A stretch of DNA of 43,125 nucleotides from a virus, in IMG/VR virus record IMGVR_UViG_3300044712_001935, positions 1 through 43,125 of that record. One strand, 5' to 3'. Position numbers and translations under genes: made by a program. Positions 1-7,307 of the stretch are shown here, one piece after another. The notes under the pieces are model-generated. The model saw nothing but the letters and a program-made list of their open reading frames with translations, did no database searches and was not told where the DNA came from. The first letter of the stretch is position 1, and each line of letters starts with the position of its first letter.

Positions 1-99
1 CACTCGTATTCGACCGAAAACCTGTGACTCATCGTGTCCTTTCCGGGCATCGCGCCCAACCATCTCGCTCAACCTGCGCTCGTTTCACTCGCCGGACGC
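1..99. repeat. Terminal direct repeat (circular closure)
   Basis: Bases 1-99 are identical to 43027-43125. About 53 bp of this is unique sequence (the 5' end and leader of a cassette gene) and the rest is the first part of an attC site. The simplest reading is an assembly overlap of a circular or circularly permuted molecule with a unique length near 43,026 bp. A true short terminal redundancy cannot be excluded. Confidence 0.9.
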
Positions 100-131
100 C
101 TGCGGCGCCGGGTTAGCTCGGGGCGTTGGGC
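54..131 (-). other. attC site B (3' end of cassette 1)
   Basis: On the minus strand the order is R'' GCCCAAC (125-131), L'' AGCTAAC (112-118), a variable palindrome, L' GTTGAGC (67-73) and R' GTTGGGC (54-60). R'' and R' are perfectly complementary. L'' and L' pair only if one base of L' is extrahelical, which is the strand-selecting asymmetry of genuine attC sites. The core is 78 bp. Its sequence from the R' cut point onward is identical to attC C. Confidence 0.95.
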
Positions 132-132
132 G

Positions 133-369
133 CTACTTCATCAGCTCTTGGTGCAGATATTCCCGTGTCAAATCCGGGTCGCACATCGGCACCAGTTCCA
201 GCAGCTTTTCCACACAGCGTTTCCGCTCCTCCTGGATCAGGCCGTCCATCACTTGGCCGATCTGGTTCAGGGTGTTTCCCTCACGCCGCTTGTTCCGGTA
301 GAGCGTGACCTCCTCGGCGTTGATGGCGTGGTTGAAGGCGAGGACCAGCTTGTTTCCCGTGTTGCTCAT
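133..369 (-). CDS. Cassette 1 hypothetical protein (78 aa)
   Basis: This small soluble protein (MSNTGNKLVLAF...) has a charged, helical-looking middle and no family I recognise. It has a good Shine-Dalgarno (AAAGGAGA) a few bases before the ATG. The TAG stop lies one base before the R'' core of attC B. Upstream lies attC A, so gene plus attC B form one integron-type cassette of about 335 bp. The ORF fills the cassette, as expected. Function is unknown. Confidence 0.8.
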   Translation of the reverse strand: MSNTGNKLVLAFNHAINAEEVTLYRNKRREGNTLNQIGQVMDGLIQEERKRCVEKLLELVPMCDPDLTREYLHQELMK

Positions 370-388
370 GGTTCTCCTTTAAGATCGC

Positions 389-451
389 GCCCAACTCGGC
401 GCTCAACTCGGGCCCGCGTAGACGTGGGCCGGTTAGCTGGGTTTGTTAGGC
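389..451 (-). other. attC site A (first site of the array, after DUF5131)
   Basis: Minus-strand order: R'' GCCTAAC (445-451), L'' AGCTAAC (432-438), L' GTTGAGC (401-407), R' GTTGGGC (389-395), with a GC-rich palindrome between L'' and L'. The TAA stop of the DUF5131 gene lies inside R''. This is the promoter-proximal boundary of the array and occupies the place where an attI would sit in an ordinary integron. Confidence 0.93.
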
Positions 452-1552
452 GTCGATGTCCGTGAGCTGCGGGAATCCGTTGTGCTCGTTGCCGTCCAGG
501 AGACGGCCAGCCCGGGCTTTGCCCACCTTCCGTAGGGCCGTGAAGGGCTCCTTGCCGTGCCGGATGTCATAGCCGCAGTGGAGAACCACCCCGTTGGCAT
601 CCAATAGGAGATCTCCCTTGCTCATCCAGGTGCTGGCCTTGTTCACCCAGTGGTTGAAATCCTGGAGCACACAGAACCTCGGCTCACCCGTGGCCATGTG
701 CTCGTGGCTGGCGCCCCACTCCCCCCACTGCTTGAACAGGAAGGGCACCCCGGCCGCGGCGCACTGGTCGCGCAGGCTTCGGGCCCAGACCGGGTGCATG
801 GGGCGGGCGTGGGGGCCGCTCTCGCCGCCGCAGATCACCCAGTCGATGCCATGGGTCGTTTCATATCGGTCACGCTCTGTCCAGACCAGGGAGCCCATGC
901 GGTGCCTGATGTCCACGGGCCCCAGCAGGGGCTCACAGGACAGGAACCGCACGGCCGCGGGCACCTGCAGTAGGGCCGGGATCCGCTGGTCCGCCCGCTC
1001 CTGGTCCTCCACTGTGGTCCCCAGCCAGACGTTCTTAGGGGCACGACCCGAGAGCCACCACCCCAGCCATTCGGCCAGGCGGTCGTTGCAGTCCACCAAG
1101 AGGTCAGGGCGCTGGGCCATCTTCTGTGCCCGGGCCAGGAGCTCGAGCACCTTCTCTGGCCGCTTGGTGAGGATGAGCCAGTCCAGGTGGGGGGTCCGGA
1201 TCATCACGTCCAGGGCCTCGAGGCGGGCCTCGTCCAGGTCGGGGCGGTCCTCGAAGAGGTCCGCCATGGACGAGCAGAACACCCGGAAGCGGGTCCCCTG
1301 CTCCTTAGCCTGACGGTCGAAGCGCAGGGCCTCCGCCGCGGCCTTCTCCACCCGCAGGAGGCGGGGGGCATGGGGGCCCCAGTGGGCGGCCAGGGGGTGC
1401 TGGGTGTTGTTCGTCACACCGGGCAGTGCCGGGTGGAATCGGGCGTCCATCGCCTCGGCGTAGCAGTGCGCACAGGCCGGGCTCACCTTCGAGCACCCAT
1501 GCCAGAAGTTGATGGTGTGGTCGCACCACTCGATCTTCGAATTCTCAGCCAA
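446..1552 (-). CDS. Phage Gp37/Gp68 family protein (DUF5131, radical-SAM-like)
   Basis: The 368-aa protein begins MAENSKIEWCDHTINFWHGC and has the early cysteine cluster C-x6-C-x2-CY (residues about 20-31) typical of DUF5131 phage proteins, which resemble radical SAM enzymes. Later conserved blocks are ILTKRP, VWLGTTVED, FLSCEPLLGP and GGESGP. The function of the family is not established. The start is TTG with a GGAGGA Shine-Dalgarno; it overlaps the end of the preceding gene, so it is translationally coupled to the early operon. The TAA stop sits within the R'' core of attC A, so the gene is either a phage gene beside which the array grew or itself the first cassette gene. Confidence 0.85.
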   Translation of the reverse strand: MAENSKIEWCDHTINFWHGCSKVSPACAHCYAEAMDARFHPALPGVTNNTQHPLAAHWGPHAPRLLRVEKAAAEALRFDRQAKEQGTRFRVFCSSMADLFEDRPDLDEARLEALDVMIRTPHLDWLILTKRPEKVLELLARAQKMAQRPDLLVDCNDRLAEWLGWWLSGRAPKNVWLGTTVEDQERADQRIPALLQVPAAVRFLSCEPLLGPVDIRHRMGSLVWTERDRYETTHGIDWVICGGESGPHARPMHPVWARSLRDQCAAAGVPFLFKQWGEWGASHEHMATGEPRFCVLQDFNHWVNKASTWMSKGDLLLDANGVVLHCGYDIRHGKEPFTALRKVGKARAGRLLDGNEHNGFPQLTDIDA

Positions 1553-1802
1553 GGATGTCCTCCACAGAAGACCAGGGTTCGCAGCCCTTCAGCAGCGGGC
1601 AGCGCGGCATGGGGTGGGGGTGCGGGATGGCCTGGCGCGGCTCCACCCACTCGGCAGCGGCGCGGCAGACGGCGCAGAGGCATTCGTGCGGCGCGGCGAT
1701 GCGGGCATGCTCGGCCAGCAGGTGGCTGGCCACCCAGCGCAGGGCCGACAGCTCGGCCTGCTGGCGGGCCAGGGCGGGGGCGTTCAGGGGCAGGCCGGTC
1801 AT
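1545..1802 (-). CDS. Small cysteine-containing early protein (85 aa)
   Basis: The protein begins MTGLPLNAPALARQQAEL and carries the cluster C-L-C-A-V-C (about residues 43-48) plus later Cys/His residues (HPHPMPRCPLLKGC), suggesting a small metal-binding fold. I do not recognise a family. The ATG overlaps the stop of the upstream gene (ATGA), and the 3' end overlaps the TTG start of DUF5131, so it lies in a tightly coupled operon. Confidence 0.65.
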   Translation of the reverse strand: MTGLPLNAPALARQQAELSALRWVASHLLAEHARIAAPHECLCAVCRAAAEWVEPRQAIPHPHPMPRCPLLKGCEPWSSVEDILG

Positions 1803-2098
1803 CGGCGCAACCGGGGAGAGGGCTGGCGGTAGGCCTGGGGAACCCGGTCCACCCGCCTGAAGACCAGCGGCGGGTGCTCCAGCTTCCACACCTCGTGCTC
1901 CAGGCGCCGGAGCTTGTCCGACCAGGCGCATCGGGCCCGGTAGTAGTCCCAGCCCTCCTGGGAGTGCGGGTCGTAGGGGTGCGGCTGGACCGGCTTCGCC
2001 GCCTTGTGGTCGGCCAGCGCGGCCCGCAGGCCCGGCAGGTCCGCGGGCCGCGTGGCCGGGTCGCGGCGCTCGAGGGTGGGGGCGCAGATCACGCTCAT
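1799..2098 (-). CDS. Hypothetical early protein (99 aa)
   Basis: The protein MSVICAPTLERRDP... is rich in Arg, Trp and Tyr (GWDYYRARCAWSDKLRRLEHEVWKLE) and is probably a small helical protein. The chosen ATG overlaps the TGA of a 35-codon gene upstream (TGATG), and the stop overlaps the start of the next gene. No family was recognised. Its place among short overlapping genes is typical of phage early regions. Confidence 0.6.
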   Translation of the reverse strand: MSVICAPTLERRDPATRPADLPGLRAALADHKAAKPVQPHPYDPHSQEGWDYYRARCAWSDKLRRLEHEVWKLEHPPLVFRRVDRVPQAYRQPSPRLRR

Positions 2099-2205
2099 CA
2101 CCACCACCCGAAGAAGCGCGGCTTCAGGATGCGGCCCCACAGGTCGGCCACGTCGATCCACAGAATGCGAAGGCGGGAATGGTCCCGCCGGTCGATGGGT
2201 GTCAT
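2098..2205 (-). CDS. Micro-protein (35 aa) in early operon
   Basis: ATG with Shine-Dalgarno GGAGGA gives MTPIDRRDHSRLRILWIDVA..., ending FFGWW. The start overlaps the upstream stop (ATGA) and the TGA overlaps the next ATG. The coupling on both sides and the good ribosome site are the main support. The reading frame is too short to assign a function; the C-terminal half is amphipathic and aromatic. Confidence 0.55.
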   Translation of the reverse strand: MTPIDRRDHSRLRILWIDVADLWGRILKPRFFGWW

Positions 2206-2915
2206 GCGATCCTCCGGATGATCAGTCGGACCCCCCGGCCCAGCACCTTGATCAGCGCGGCCTGCTCGGCCAGCGCGGCCTCAGCCTCGGAGGGATTCAG
2301 TTCTTTCAAAAGGGGGAGAAGCTGCAGCGCCTGGCCGCGCAGGGCCCGCAGTCGGGCGGCGGCACTGGGCGGTTCCCCAAGTCGCATCTTCGCGATCAAG
2401 CCGCTCTGCCATTCCAGGAGGTTCTTCGGCGCGGGCTTCCTCCGGGCCTCGTAGGGCGTCGTCATCGGGCGCTTCTTGGCCAGTTCGGGGACGGGCAGCT
2501 CGTAGCGCGCGCAGTGCTTGCGGATGCGCAGCCGGGTCAGGCCCGCCGCGCCGCCGTTGTCGGCGGCCGCGTGTTGGGCGTGCAGGGCCAGCAGCTCCTG
2601 CAGGCGGGCCTGCGGGTCGAGGTGGGCCGCGGCAGATCCCATCAGGACGGCCGGCGTGACCTCAGCCTCGGGCGGCGCCGGCGCCTGCACGGCCGGGGTG
2701 GGCACCGGGCGCGGCCGGGGGGAGGTCAGGCGGATGGGGGCATGGACGGGCGGGCGCGGCGGATCGTGCGGCTCCACCTCGGCGCCCAGATCCCTCAGCT
2801 CGGCCATGATGCTGGCGCGGGTGGCGGCGGCCATGTCGGCCAGGCCCGATTCAGGCGTCTCCAGGTCGGCCAGCTCCTGGCGCAGTTGGAGGATGCGGGG
2901 GGATTCGAGAGTCAT
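2202..2915 (-). CDS. Hypothetical early protein with Pro/Ala-rich linker (237 aa)
   Basis: The N-terminal 55 residues look like a coiled coil (MTLESPRILQLRQELADLET). A proline-rich linker follows (about residues 50-90), then a basic C-terminal helical region (TRLRIRKHCARYELP, KKRPMTTPYEARRKPAPKN). The basic part could bind nucleic acid, but this is inference. The start overlaps the preceding gene by ATGA and the stop overlaps the 35-aa gene. Confidence 0.6.
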   Translation of the reverse strand: MTLESPRILQLRQELADLETPESGLADMAAATRASIMAELRDLGAEVEPHDPPRPPVHAPIRLTSPRPRPVPTPAVQAPAPPEAEVTPAVLMGSAAAHLDPQARLQELLALHAQHAAADNGGAAGLTRLRIRKHCARYELPVPELAKKRPMTTPYEARRKPAPKNLLEWQSGLIAKMRLGEPPSAAARLRALRGQALQLLPLLKELNPSEAEAALAEQAALIKVLGRGVRLIIRRIA

Positions 2916-3175
2916 GGGCGCCCCTTCGGCGCGGCGAGGCCAGCCTTTTCCGCCGCGTCGGCCGCGGCCTTGTCCTTGATGGGGTCGATGAACCCCTTGC
3001 CGGGGAAGTCTTCTCCAAGCAGTTCGAACTCGAAGAACTTCACCTGGAGTTCGAGGAGGGACTTTCCCTTGCTCACCAGCGTGACCTCGCCGGCGCCGTG
3101 GAGGGGCTCTCCATCCACCTGCAGCATGAGGACGTGGGGGTGCCTGGGGTTGCGAACAACCTGAAGGGTGCTCAT
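2912..3175 (-). CDS. Hypothetical early protein (87 aa)
   Basis: MSTLQVVRNPRHPHVLMLQVDGEPL... has a beta-rich N-terminal half and an Ala/Lys-rich C-terminal tail (KDKAAADAAEKAGLAAPKG). The motif DGEPLHGAGEVTLVSKGKSLLELQVKF suggests a compact beta fold. No family was recognised. It is coupled by four-base overlaps to the HD-domain gene upstream and the 237-aa gene downstream. Confidence 0.65.
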   Translation of the reverse strand: MSTLQVVRNPRHPHVLMLQVDGEPLHGAGEVTLVSKGKSLLELQVKFFEFELLGEDFPGKGFIDPIKDKAAADAAEKAGLAAPKGRP

Positions 3176-3783
3176 GCCGCCAACCCCTCGACAATCCGGT
3201 CCACCAGGTCCTCGGGCACCTCGGCGCCCACCAGCACTTCGGCGGTGGCGCGCAGCAGGTCCGGCAGCTCGCGGCTCACGGTGCCCAGGGCCTCGGCCAG
3301 GATGGTGGCGTGCAGGTTCGGGCAGCTCGGGCGGGTCTTGGTGAGGCCCTCCTGCCAGTAGAAGCAGGCGGCCTCCACCACATCGGCCACGCGCAGCAGG
3401 CGCAGGGCCAGGTCGCTGGCCACGACCATGGGGTTCTCGGCGCCCCGGGCCTCCCAGAAGAGCCCGTCCACCACCGAGTCGTAGTCCCGGGAACCCGTGG
3501 CATCGGGGCCCGCCTGCAGCTCGTTCAGGGCTCGCTTGCTGGGATTCGGCACGTCGCCGTACTGGGTTTCCGGCATATCGTGCAGCAGGGCCAGGCGCAG
3601 CACGGCCAGCTCATCGTGGTGGCCGAAGCGGCCCACGGGCAGGCGGTGACCCAGCCACACGGCCAGGAGCGCCACCCGGGCCTTGTGGTCGGCCAGAGTC
3701 TGCTGCCGCGCCGTGCGCAGGGTGTGCCAGCGCACGACGGTGCCCGTGGCCAGAATGTCGTAGGGGGTGAGGTTCTGGATCAT
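3172..3783 (-). CDS. HD-domain nucleotidase (YfbR-like)
   Basis: The 203-aa protein has HD-superfamily metal residues: His33 (ADHKARVA), His68-Asp69 (LLHDMPET) and a later Asp (VASDLALRLLRVADVVEA). LLHDMPETQYGDVP with the following PSKR closely resembles YfbR-type 5'-deoxynucleotidases, which hydrolyse dNMPs. In phages such enzymes reshape nucleotide pools during replication. The start ATG overlaps the stop of the small membrane protein upstream, and the stop overlaps the next gene. Confidence 0.8.
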   Translation of the reverse strand: MIQNLTPYDILATGTVVRWHTLRTARQQTLADHKARVALLAVWLGHRLPVGRFGHHDELAVLRLALLHDMPETQYGDVPNPSKRALNELQAGPDATGSRDYDSVVDGLFWEARGAENPMVVASDLALRLLRVADVVEAACFYWQEGLTKTRPSCPNLHATILAEALGTVSRELPDLLRATAEVLVGAEVPEDLVDRIVEGLAA

Positions 3784-3932
3784 CGAGGGCTCCACAGGCC
3801 CCGCAGGGCTGAGATTTCGAACAGGGCCAGCACCACGAGGAACCAGATGGCGCCCTCGAGGCGCCCGGCAGCCGCCGAGTGCACGCTGCCGGCCAGGGCC
3901 GCCACGCGGGCGGGCAGGCGGAGGGGCATCAT
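3780..3932 (-). CDS. Small membrane protein (50 aa)
   Basis: The reading frame starts ATGATG and encodes MMPLRLPARVAALAGS..., with one hydrophobic helix (AIWFLVVLALFEISAL, about residues 28-43). The TGA stop overlaps the ATG of the HD nucleotidase gene, and the start overlaps the stop of the 64-aa membrane protein upstream. It is the third of a run of four tiny membrane proteins; no function can be assigned. Confidence 0.5.
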   Translation of the reverse strand: MMPLRLPARVAALAGSVHSAAAGRLEGAIWFLVVLALFEISALRGLWSPR

Positions 3933-4123
3933 CGGGGCTCCGAATCGGGGGCCAGGTCGGCCGGGTAGAGGGCGGCATCGTGGCGCCGCTGGTCGAGCGT
4001 CACGATCAGGGCGGCGATCTGGCTGGAGCCCAGCAGGAGCAGCAGACCGATCAGCCCCGGGAGGATGAAGATGAAGCCCAGCACCATGGCCAGGACGCGG
4101 AGGGCATGGAGGAACCAGCTCAC
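3929..4123 (-). CDS. Small membrane protein (64 aa)
   Basis: The GTG start (GTGA overlap with the upstream stop) gives MSWFLHALRVLAMVLGFIF followed by a long hydrophobic stretch to about residue 40 (ILPGLIGLLLLLGSSQIAALI), then a polar tail. One long or two short transmembrane helices are likely. It is clustered with other small membrane proteins in the early operon, so it could affect the host envelope, but there is no direct evidence. Confidence 0.6.
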   Translation of the reverse strand: MSWFLHALRVLAMVLGFIFILPGLIGLLLLLGSSQIAALIVTLDQRRHDAALYPADLAPDSEPR

Positions 4124-4290
4124 GGCAGCCTCCGGGTCTTGGTGGTGTCCTCGGTGGGGGCGCCGGGCTTCCGCGTGGCCTTGGGCACGGGCAGCATGAG
4201 CGCCAGCAGCACCGCGCCGACGCTGAAGAGCAGGATGCCGAAGAGGTAGTCCACCTCCGCGGCCCTGGGATCGAAGAAGTCGGTGATCAT
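4120..4290 (-). CDS. Small membrane protein (56 aa)
   Basis: The ATG overlaps the upstream stop (ATGA), and the TGA overlaps the GTG of the next gene. The protein MITDFFDPRAAEVDY has one transmembrane segment (LFGILLFSVGAVLLALML, about residues 16-33) and a basic, Thr/Pro-rich tail. It sits within a run of four coupled short membrane-protein genes (3780-4481). Function is unknown. Confidence 0.55.
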   Translation of the reverse strand: MITDFFDPRAAEVDYLFGILLFSVGAVLLALMLPVPKATRKPGAPTEDTTKTRRLP

Positions 4291-4481
4291 CGGGGCCCCC
4301 GCTTGGCCATGCGCGCGCTGCGCATGCGGAGCCGCTCGGCGCGCTTGCGGTCCAGGCCGGTGAAGAAGGCGGCCAGGGCCGGCAGCACCCGCGGCCAGAA
4401 GGCCCCGGCGAGCACCACCAGCGCAGCGACCAGCAGGCCCAGGTAGGCGAAGAAGGGGAGGACGGGCAGCAGGAAGGCCAT
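4287..4481 (-). CDS. Small membrane protein (64 aa)
   Basis: The protein starts MAFLLPVLPFFAYLGLLVAAL and is hydrophobic for the first 42 residues, probably two helices. It ends in a strongly basic tail (RKRAERLRMRSARMAKRGPR), giving positive-inside topology for the C terminus. It is coupled by overlaps to genes on both sides. There is no family assignment. A toxic or envelope-modifying early role is possible but unproven. Confidence 0.6.
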   Translation of the reverse strand: MAFLLPVLPFFAYLGLLVAALVVLAGAFWPRVLPALAAFFTGLDRKRAERLRMRSARMAKRGPR

Positions 4482-4696
4482 CAGAGGGATACCTCCATGG
4501 GCAGGGCCTGGTGGCCCAGGGCCTCGGCCTTCGCGGCGTCCCAGCCCTGGATGGCTTCCAGGTCCGAGGGGTCGATGAGTTCAGCCACGTGGAGCTCCAC
4601 GCGCTCCTCGCCCCGCTCCCGGGCCTGGGCCTGGAGGGTGTGCAGGATGCGCAGGCGCTGGATGAGGCGGTCGCCGGCGATGAGCAGGGCCCTCAT
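4481..4696 (-). CDS. Hypothetical early protein (71 aa)
   Basis: MRALLIAGDRLIQRLRILHTLQAQAR... is predicted to be helical and charged, with no membrane segment. The ATG overlaps the stop of the 231-aa gene upstream (ATGA), and the TGA overlaps the next ATG. I recognise no family. Operon position and coupling are the evidence that it is real. Confidence 0.6.
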   Translation of the reverse strand: MRALLIAGDRLIQRLRILHTLQAQARERGEERVELHVAELIDPSDLEAIQGWDAAKAEALGHQALPMEVSL

Positions 4697-5388
4697 GCGT
4701 CACCGCCTTCCTCGAGCAGCTCGGGATCCGGCGCCGGGGGCGCAGGCTTGGCCTTCTTCGGGGCCTTGGGCTTCTCGGCCTTCTTGGCGGCCTTGCGTTC
4801 CGCGATCAGGCGGTTGTTCTTGCAGGACCAGCACTCCTCGACCTTGCCGTCCTCATCCACGAGTTCGAGTTCCCCGCAGCCGCCCGGGCACCGGTGCGGC
4901 CATTCGAAGTCGCCCGACTCGCGGATCTGCTGGATCACCCAATCCCAGGCGTGGGCATTGAATTGGAGGATCGTCATCTGCTCCGAGAAGGCGCGCCACC
5001 GCTCCAGGGAGAAGCCACGGGCCCGGAAGTGCATCCGTGCCGCGAAGAGCAGATCCGACTCCGCCGGCTCCGTCTCGCCGTAGGGCAGCGCCTCGTAGTC
5101 AGCCCCCGTCATCTGGAGGATGGCCTCATCCGAGGTGATGGGCGCGGCCAGCTCGGCGCCCTGGACCGGCGCGCCGGTCGAGTCGAAGAGGGCCGGGCCC
5201 GGCTCAGGCACCTGGTCCTCCAGCTCCACCAGCACGGTGTGGTGCGAGGCCGCCAGCTTGCCGGTGCTCTTGAGGCAGTCCATGGCCTGGCGCAGATGAT
5301 CCGAGGTGGCGCCCGGCAGCTTCAGGAAGGCGATGCCGCGCTCCGCCTTGGCGACAGCGCCGGCGAGGGTGGGGTTGAGGGCGCTCAT
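4693..5388 (-). CDS. Hypothetical protein with zinc ribbon (231 aa)
   Basis: The protein starts MSALNPTLAGAVAKAERGIAF. The central part is acidic and helical. A four-cysteine zinc ribbon (HRCPGGCGELELVDEDGKVEECWSCKNN) lies at about residues 163-190 and is followed by a Lys/Ala/Pro-rich tail. Zinc ribbons in phage early proteins often contact nucleic acid, which is an inference here. The start overlaps the upstream gene (ATGA). Confidence 0.65.
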   Translation of the reverse strand: MSALNPTLAGAVAKAERGIAFLKLPGATSDHLRQAMDCLKSTGKLAASHHTVLVELEDQVPEPGPALFDSTGAPVQGAELAAPITSDEAILQMTGADYEALPYGETEPAESDLLFAARMHFRARGFSLERWRAFSEQMTILQFNAHAWDWVIQQIRESGDFEWPHRCPGGCGELELVDEDGKVEECWSCKNNRLIAERKAAKKAEKPKAPKKAKPAPPAPDPELLEEGGDA

Positions 5389-5585
5389 GCCATCACCCCC
5401 TGGCTGAGCCCGGCCGCCTCGCACTGGCAGTCCACGCAGATGCCGCAGTCCCGCTCCATCTCCCGGTCCAGGGGCTCGCCGCAGCGGCATCGAGCCAAGC
5501 CGGCCTCGGCGGCCGGGTCCACCGCCGGCATGAAGGGTGCCAGGGTTGCGAGGTGGGGCGAGGGAGTGCATACTCCGAAGTGCAT
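5385..5585 (-). CDS. Small Cys-rich protein (66 aa)
   Basis: The ATG has a strong AAGGAGAT Shine-Dalgarno. The C-terminal half has the cysteine pattern CRCGEPL...CGICVDCQC (about residues 33-55), consistent with a small zinc-binding protein. Its length and Cys spacing recall DksA/TraR-like zinc fingers, but the match is too loose to name it so. It begins a new coupled group after a 44-bp gap. Confidence 0.6.
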   Translation of the reverse strand: MHFGVCTPSPHLATLAPFMPAVDPAAEAGLARCRCGEPLDREMERDCGICVDCQCEAAGLSQGVMA

Positions 5586-5604
5586 TTGATCTCCTTGCGA
5601 GATG

Positions 5605-5631
5605 GGGCCCGTGACAGCGGGCCCTTGTTTT
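5605..5631 (+). terminator. Possible hairpin terminator in early operon
   Basis: A perfect 7-bp GGGCCCG/CGGGCCC stem (5605-5611 and 5618-5624) is followed on the plus strand by TTGTTTT. As a plus-strand terminator it would stop antisense transcription. On the minus strand the T-run is absent, so for the early operon it may act only as a pausing or processing hairpin. Confidence 0.4.
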
Positions 5632-5959
5632 AGGCGGATGCGAGCCGAGGGAGCTTCCGGAAGTGCTCGTGAATGTCCTCGAGGTAATAGAGGCAGATGG
5701 CGCCCTGCTTACGGGGCAGCAGGCCGGTCCGGGTCTTGCGGAAGCCGCGCAAGGTCTCCACCGGATAGCCCGTCATGGCCGAGCAGAGGTCCTCCCTCAC
5801 GGCGATGGGTTCCACCACCACCACCTGGGTGGGCGCCTCGTGCTGGTCGGCCCGGCCGGCCAGCAGGTGCAGGGCAGGGAGGCCCACCACCACCGTGGGC
5901 GGCTGGCGCTTCTCGCGCGGCTTGCGCTTGGACCTGAGGTCTTCCACCTCGGCGGTCAT
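5630..5959 (-). CDS. Hypothetical early regulatory protein (109 aa)
   Basis: The protein starts MTAEVEDLRSKRKPREKRQPP with a basic N-terminal tail. The C-terminal half (MTGYPVETLRGFRKTRTGLLPRKQGAICLYYLEDIHEHFRKL) resembles a MerR/excisionase-type winged helix that reads a helix-turn-helix and then a specificity wing. It may therefore be a small DNA-binding protein, even an excisionase; this is inferred from pattern only. The start overlaps the antirepressor stop by four bases. Confidence 0.55.
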   Translation of the reverse strand: MTAEVEDLRSKRKPREKRQPPTVVVGLPALHLLAGRADQHEAPTQVVVVEPIAVREDLCSAMTGYPVETLRGFRKTRTGLLPRKQGAICLYYLEDIHEHFRKLPRLASA

Positions 5960-6777
5960 GGACGGGCCTCGCAGGCGAGCTGCGGCTGGGCCAGGACACC
6001 CTGCCGCTCGGCCTCCATGGCCTTCTGGATGGCGAGCATGCCCTTCCCAGTAATGTGGGTCTTGGGCTTGATGTGGTCGCGGCCGAAGCCGTCCTTGAAG
6101 ACCCGCTCCCGAACCGTGAAGAGCCCCGCATCCACCCAGCGCTGGTAGGGCGTGCACGTGCCGGCGATGAGGTACCCGTGGATCCGCAGCCAGACGAAGA
6201 GGCGGTTCTGGCCGAAGGGCATCTTGTCGGTCGAGAGGATCTTCGCGGCGGCGGCGATGGTGTGGTCGCCCTTGGCGCTGGCCACCCGGTCGGCGAAGGC
6301 GGCCTTGGGGCCCAGCACGGCCAGGTCATCAGCCTGCCGGGCCACAGTGCAGGCCAGGGCCTCGCGCTCCTGCTCGAGTTTGGCGGCCAGGGCCAGGGCG
6401 CCGTGGAAGGTCTTGGGAACATCGAAGGCCTGGTAGCCCCCGGTCTTCCGAATGGCCGGCAGCACCTCGTGGGTGATCCAGCGCTTGAAGGTCTTGGCCT
6501 CGGGCTTCCGGCTGCCCAACGCAAGGGCGTAGAGCCCGGGTTCGTTCACCACATTCCGGGCGGGACCACCGTCATTTGAAATGACGGTGCACTTTTCGTC
6601 AGCGTCCAGACGACTTACCGCCTGGCGGGGGTTGCCGAGGTCCAGCGCCGCGCAGACATCCGCGGCATACCACCAGGGCTCTCCATCCAGCAGAGCCATC
6701 CGGACGCTGTAGACCGGAGCGCCCTGGCCAGCCGCCTCGGGGTGAGGATCAAAGACGAAGGTCCGGAGTTCGTGCAT
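5956..6777 (-). CDS. Phage antirepressor, BRO-N family
   Basis: The 273-aa protein has an N-terminal BRO domain (about residues 18-115: VRMALLDGEPWWYAADVCAALDLGNPRQAVSRLDADEK...VNEPGLYALALGSRKPEAKTFKRWITHEVLPAIRKTGGY), the hallmark of phage antirepressors. The C-terminal part (about 165-260, with TPYQRWVDAGLF and HITGKGMLAIQKA) resembles a KilA-C/ANT domain. Such proteins inactivate repressors by direct binding. The ATG follows GGGAGGCGG and overlaps the upstream stop. Since the repressor here has no cleavage domain, this protein is the best candidate for an induction switch. Confidence 0.88.
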   Translation of the reverse strand: MHELRTFVFDPHPEAAGQGAPVYSVRMALLDGEPWWYAADVCAALDLGNPRQAVSRLDADEKCTVISNDGGPARNVVNEPGLYALALGSRKPEAKTFKRWITHEVLPAIRKTGGYQAFDVPKTFHGALALAAKLEQEREALACTVARQADDLAVLGPKAAFADRVASAKGDHTIAAAAKILSTDKMPFGQNRLFVWLRIHGYLIAGTCTPYQRWVDAGLFTVRERVFKDGFGRDHIKPKTHITGKGMLAIQKAMEAERQGVLAQPQLACEARP

Positions 6778-7256
6778 CACCGCCTCCCTTCCGCCCACTT
6801 CCGCAGGGCATCCATGACCAGTTGGGCCTGCTGCAGGCGGGCTCCGCCCTTCGTCAAGAGCCGCTGGGCCTCGTCCCGGGTCAGATCGCCATCGGCCAGG
6901 CTTCGGCTGAACTCAGCGACGAAAGCGCCGTCGGCATCCAGGGCCTGGGCGAGCAATTCGTAAGGGTTGATCTTTTCGCCGAGGTCGGAGCCTTCACCCA
7001 TCCAGCGGTTGAGTACCCGGAGGGGCTCCTGGTTCCCGGTCTTGTTGGTGATCTTGCGGAGGTCCACCGCATCGGGGAACCAATCCACCTCTTCGAAGTT
7101 GAGGCAGCGGGAGTACCACCCCTCGCTCCGATCGACGGCCGCCGCGACTTCCTTGCGGGGCATGGCCGAAATCCCGAGGTGGGGAATCCAGAGCGCCTCT
7201 TTCAACTCACGAATGAACCGAAGATCTTGCGGAGTCCAACGACGAACCTTGCACAT
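6777..7256 (-). CDS. CII-like phage regulatory protein
   Basis: The 159-aa protein MCKVRRWTPQDLRFIRELKEAL contains MPRKEVAAAVDRSEGWYSRCLNFEEVDWFPDAVDLRKITNKTGNQEPLRVLNRWMG, resembling phage CII-type regulators (CP76-like), whose helix-turn-helix is followed by an aspartate/threonine-rich recognition loop. The C-terminal 60 residues look like a helical oligomerisation tail. It follows the Ner/Cro-like gene and precedes the antirepressor, a usual place for a lysis-lysogeny regulator. The exact family is uncertain. Confidence 0.55.
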   Translation of the reverse strand: MCKVRRWTPQDLRFIRELKEALWIPHLGISAMPRKEVAAAVDRSEGWYSRCLNFEEVDWFPDAVDLRKITNKTGNQEPLRVLNRWMGEGSDLGEKINPYELLAQALDADGAFVAEFSRSLADGDLTRDEAQRLLTKGGARLQQAQLVMDALRKWAEGRR

Positions 7257-7307
7257 GGAGGCAACCCCGATGTATGTGCGAAGAGGAAAAAGAAGTGCAG
7301 GCAGGAT

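Noticed and set aside
594-1313. Long plus-strand frames opposite DUF5131
   Set aside because: High-GC shadows of the DUF5131 gene: arginine/serine-rich, with no ribosome site or family match.
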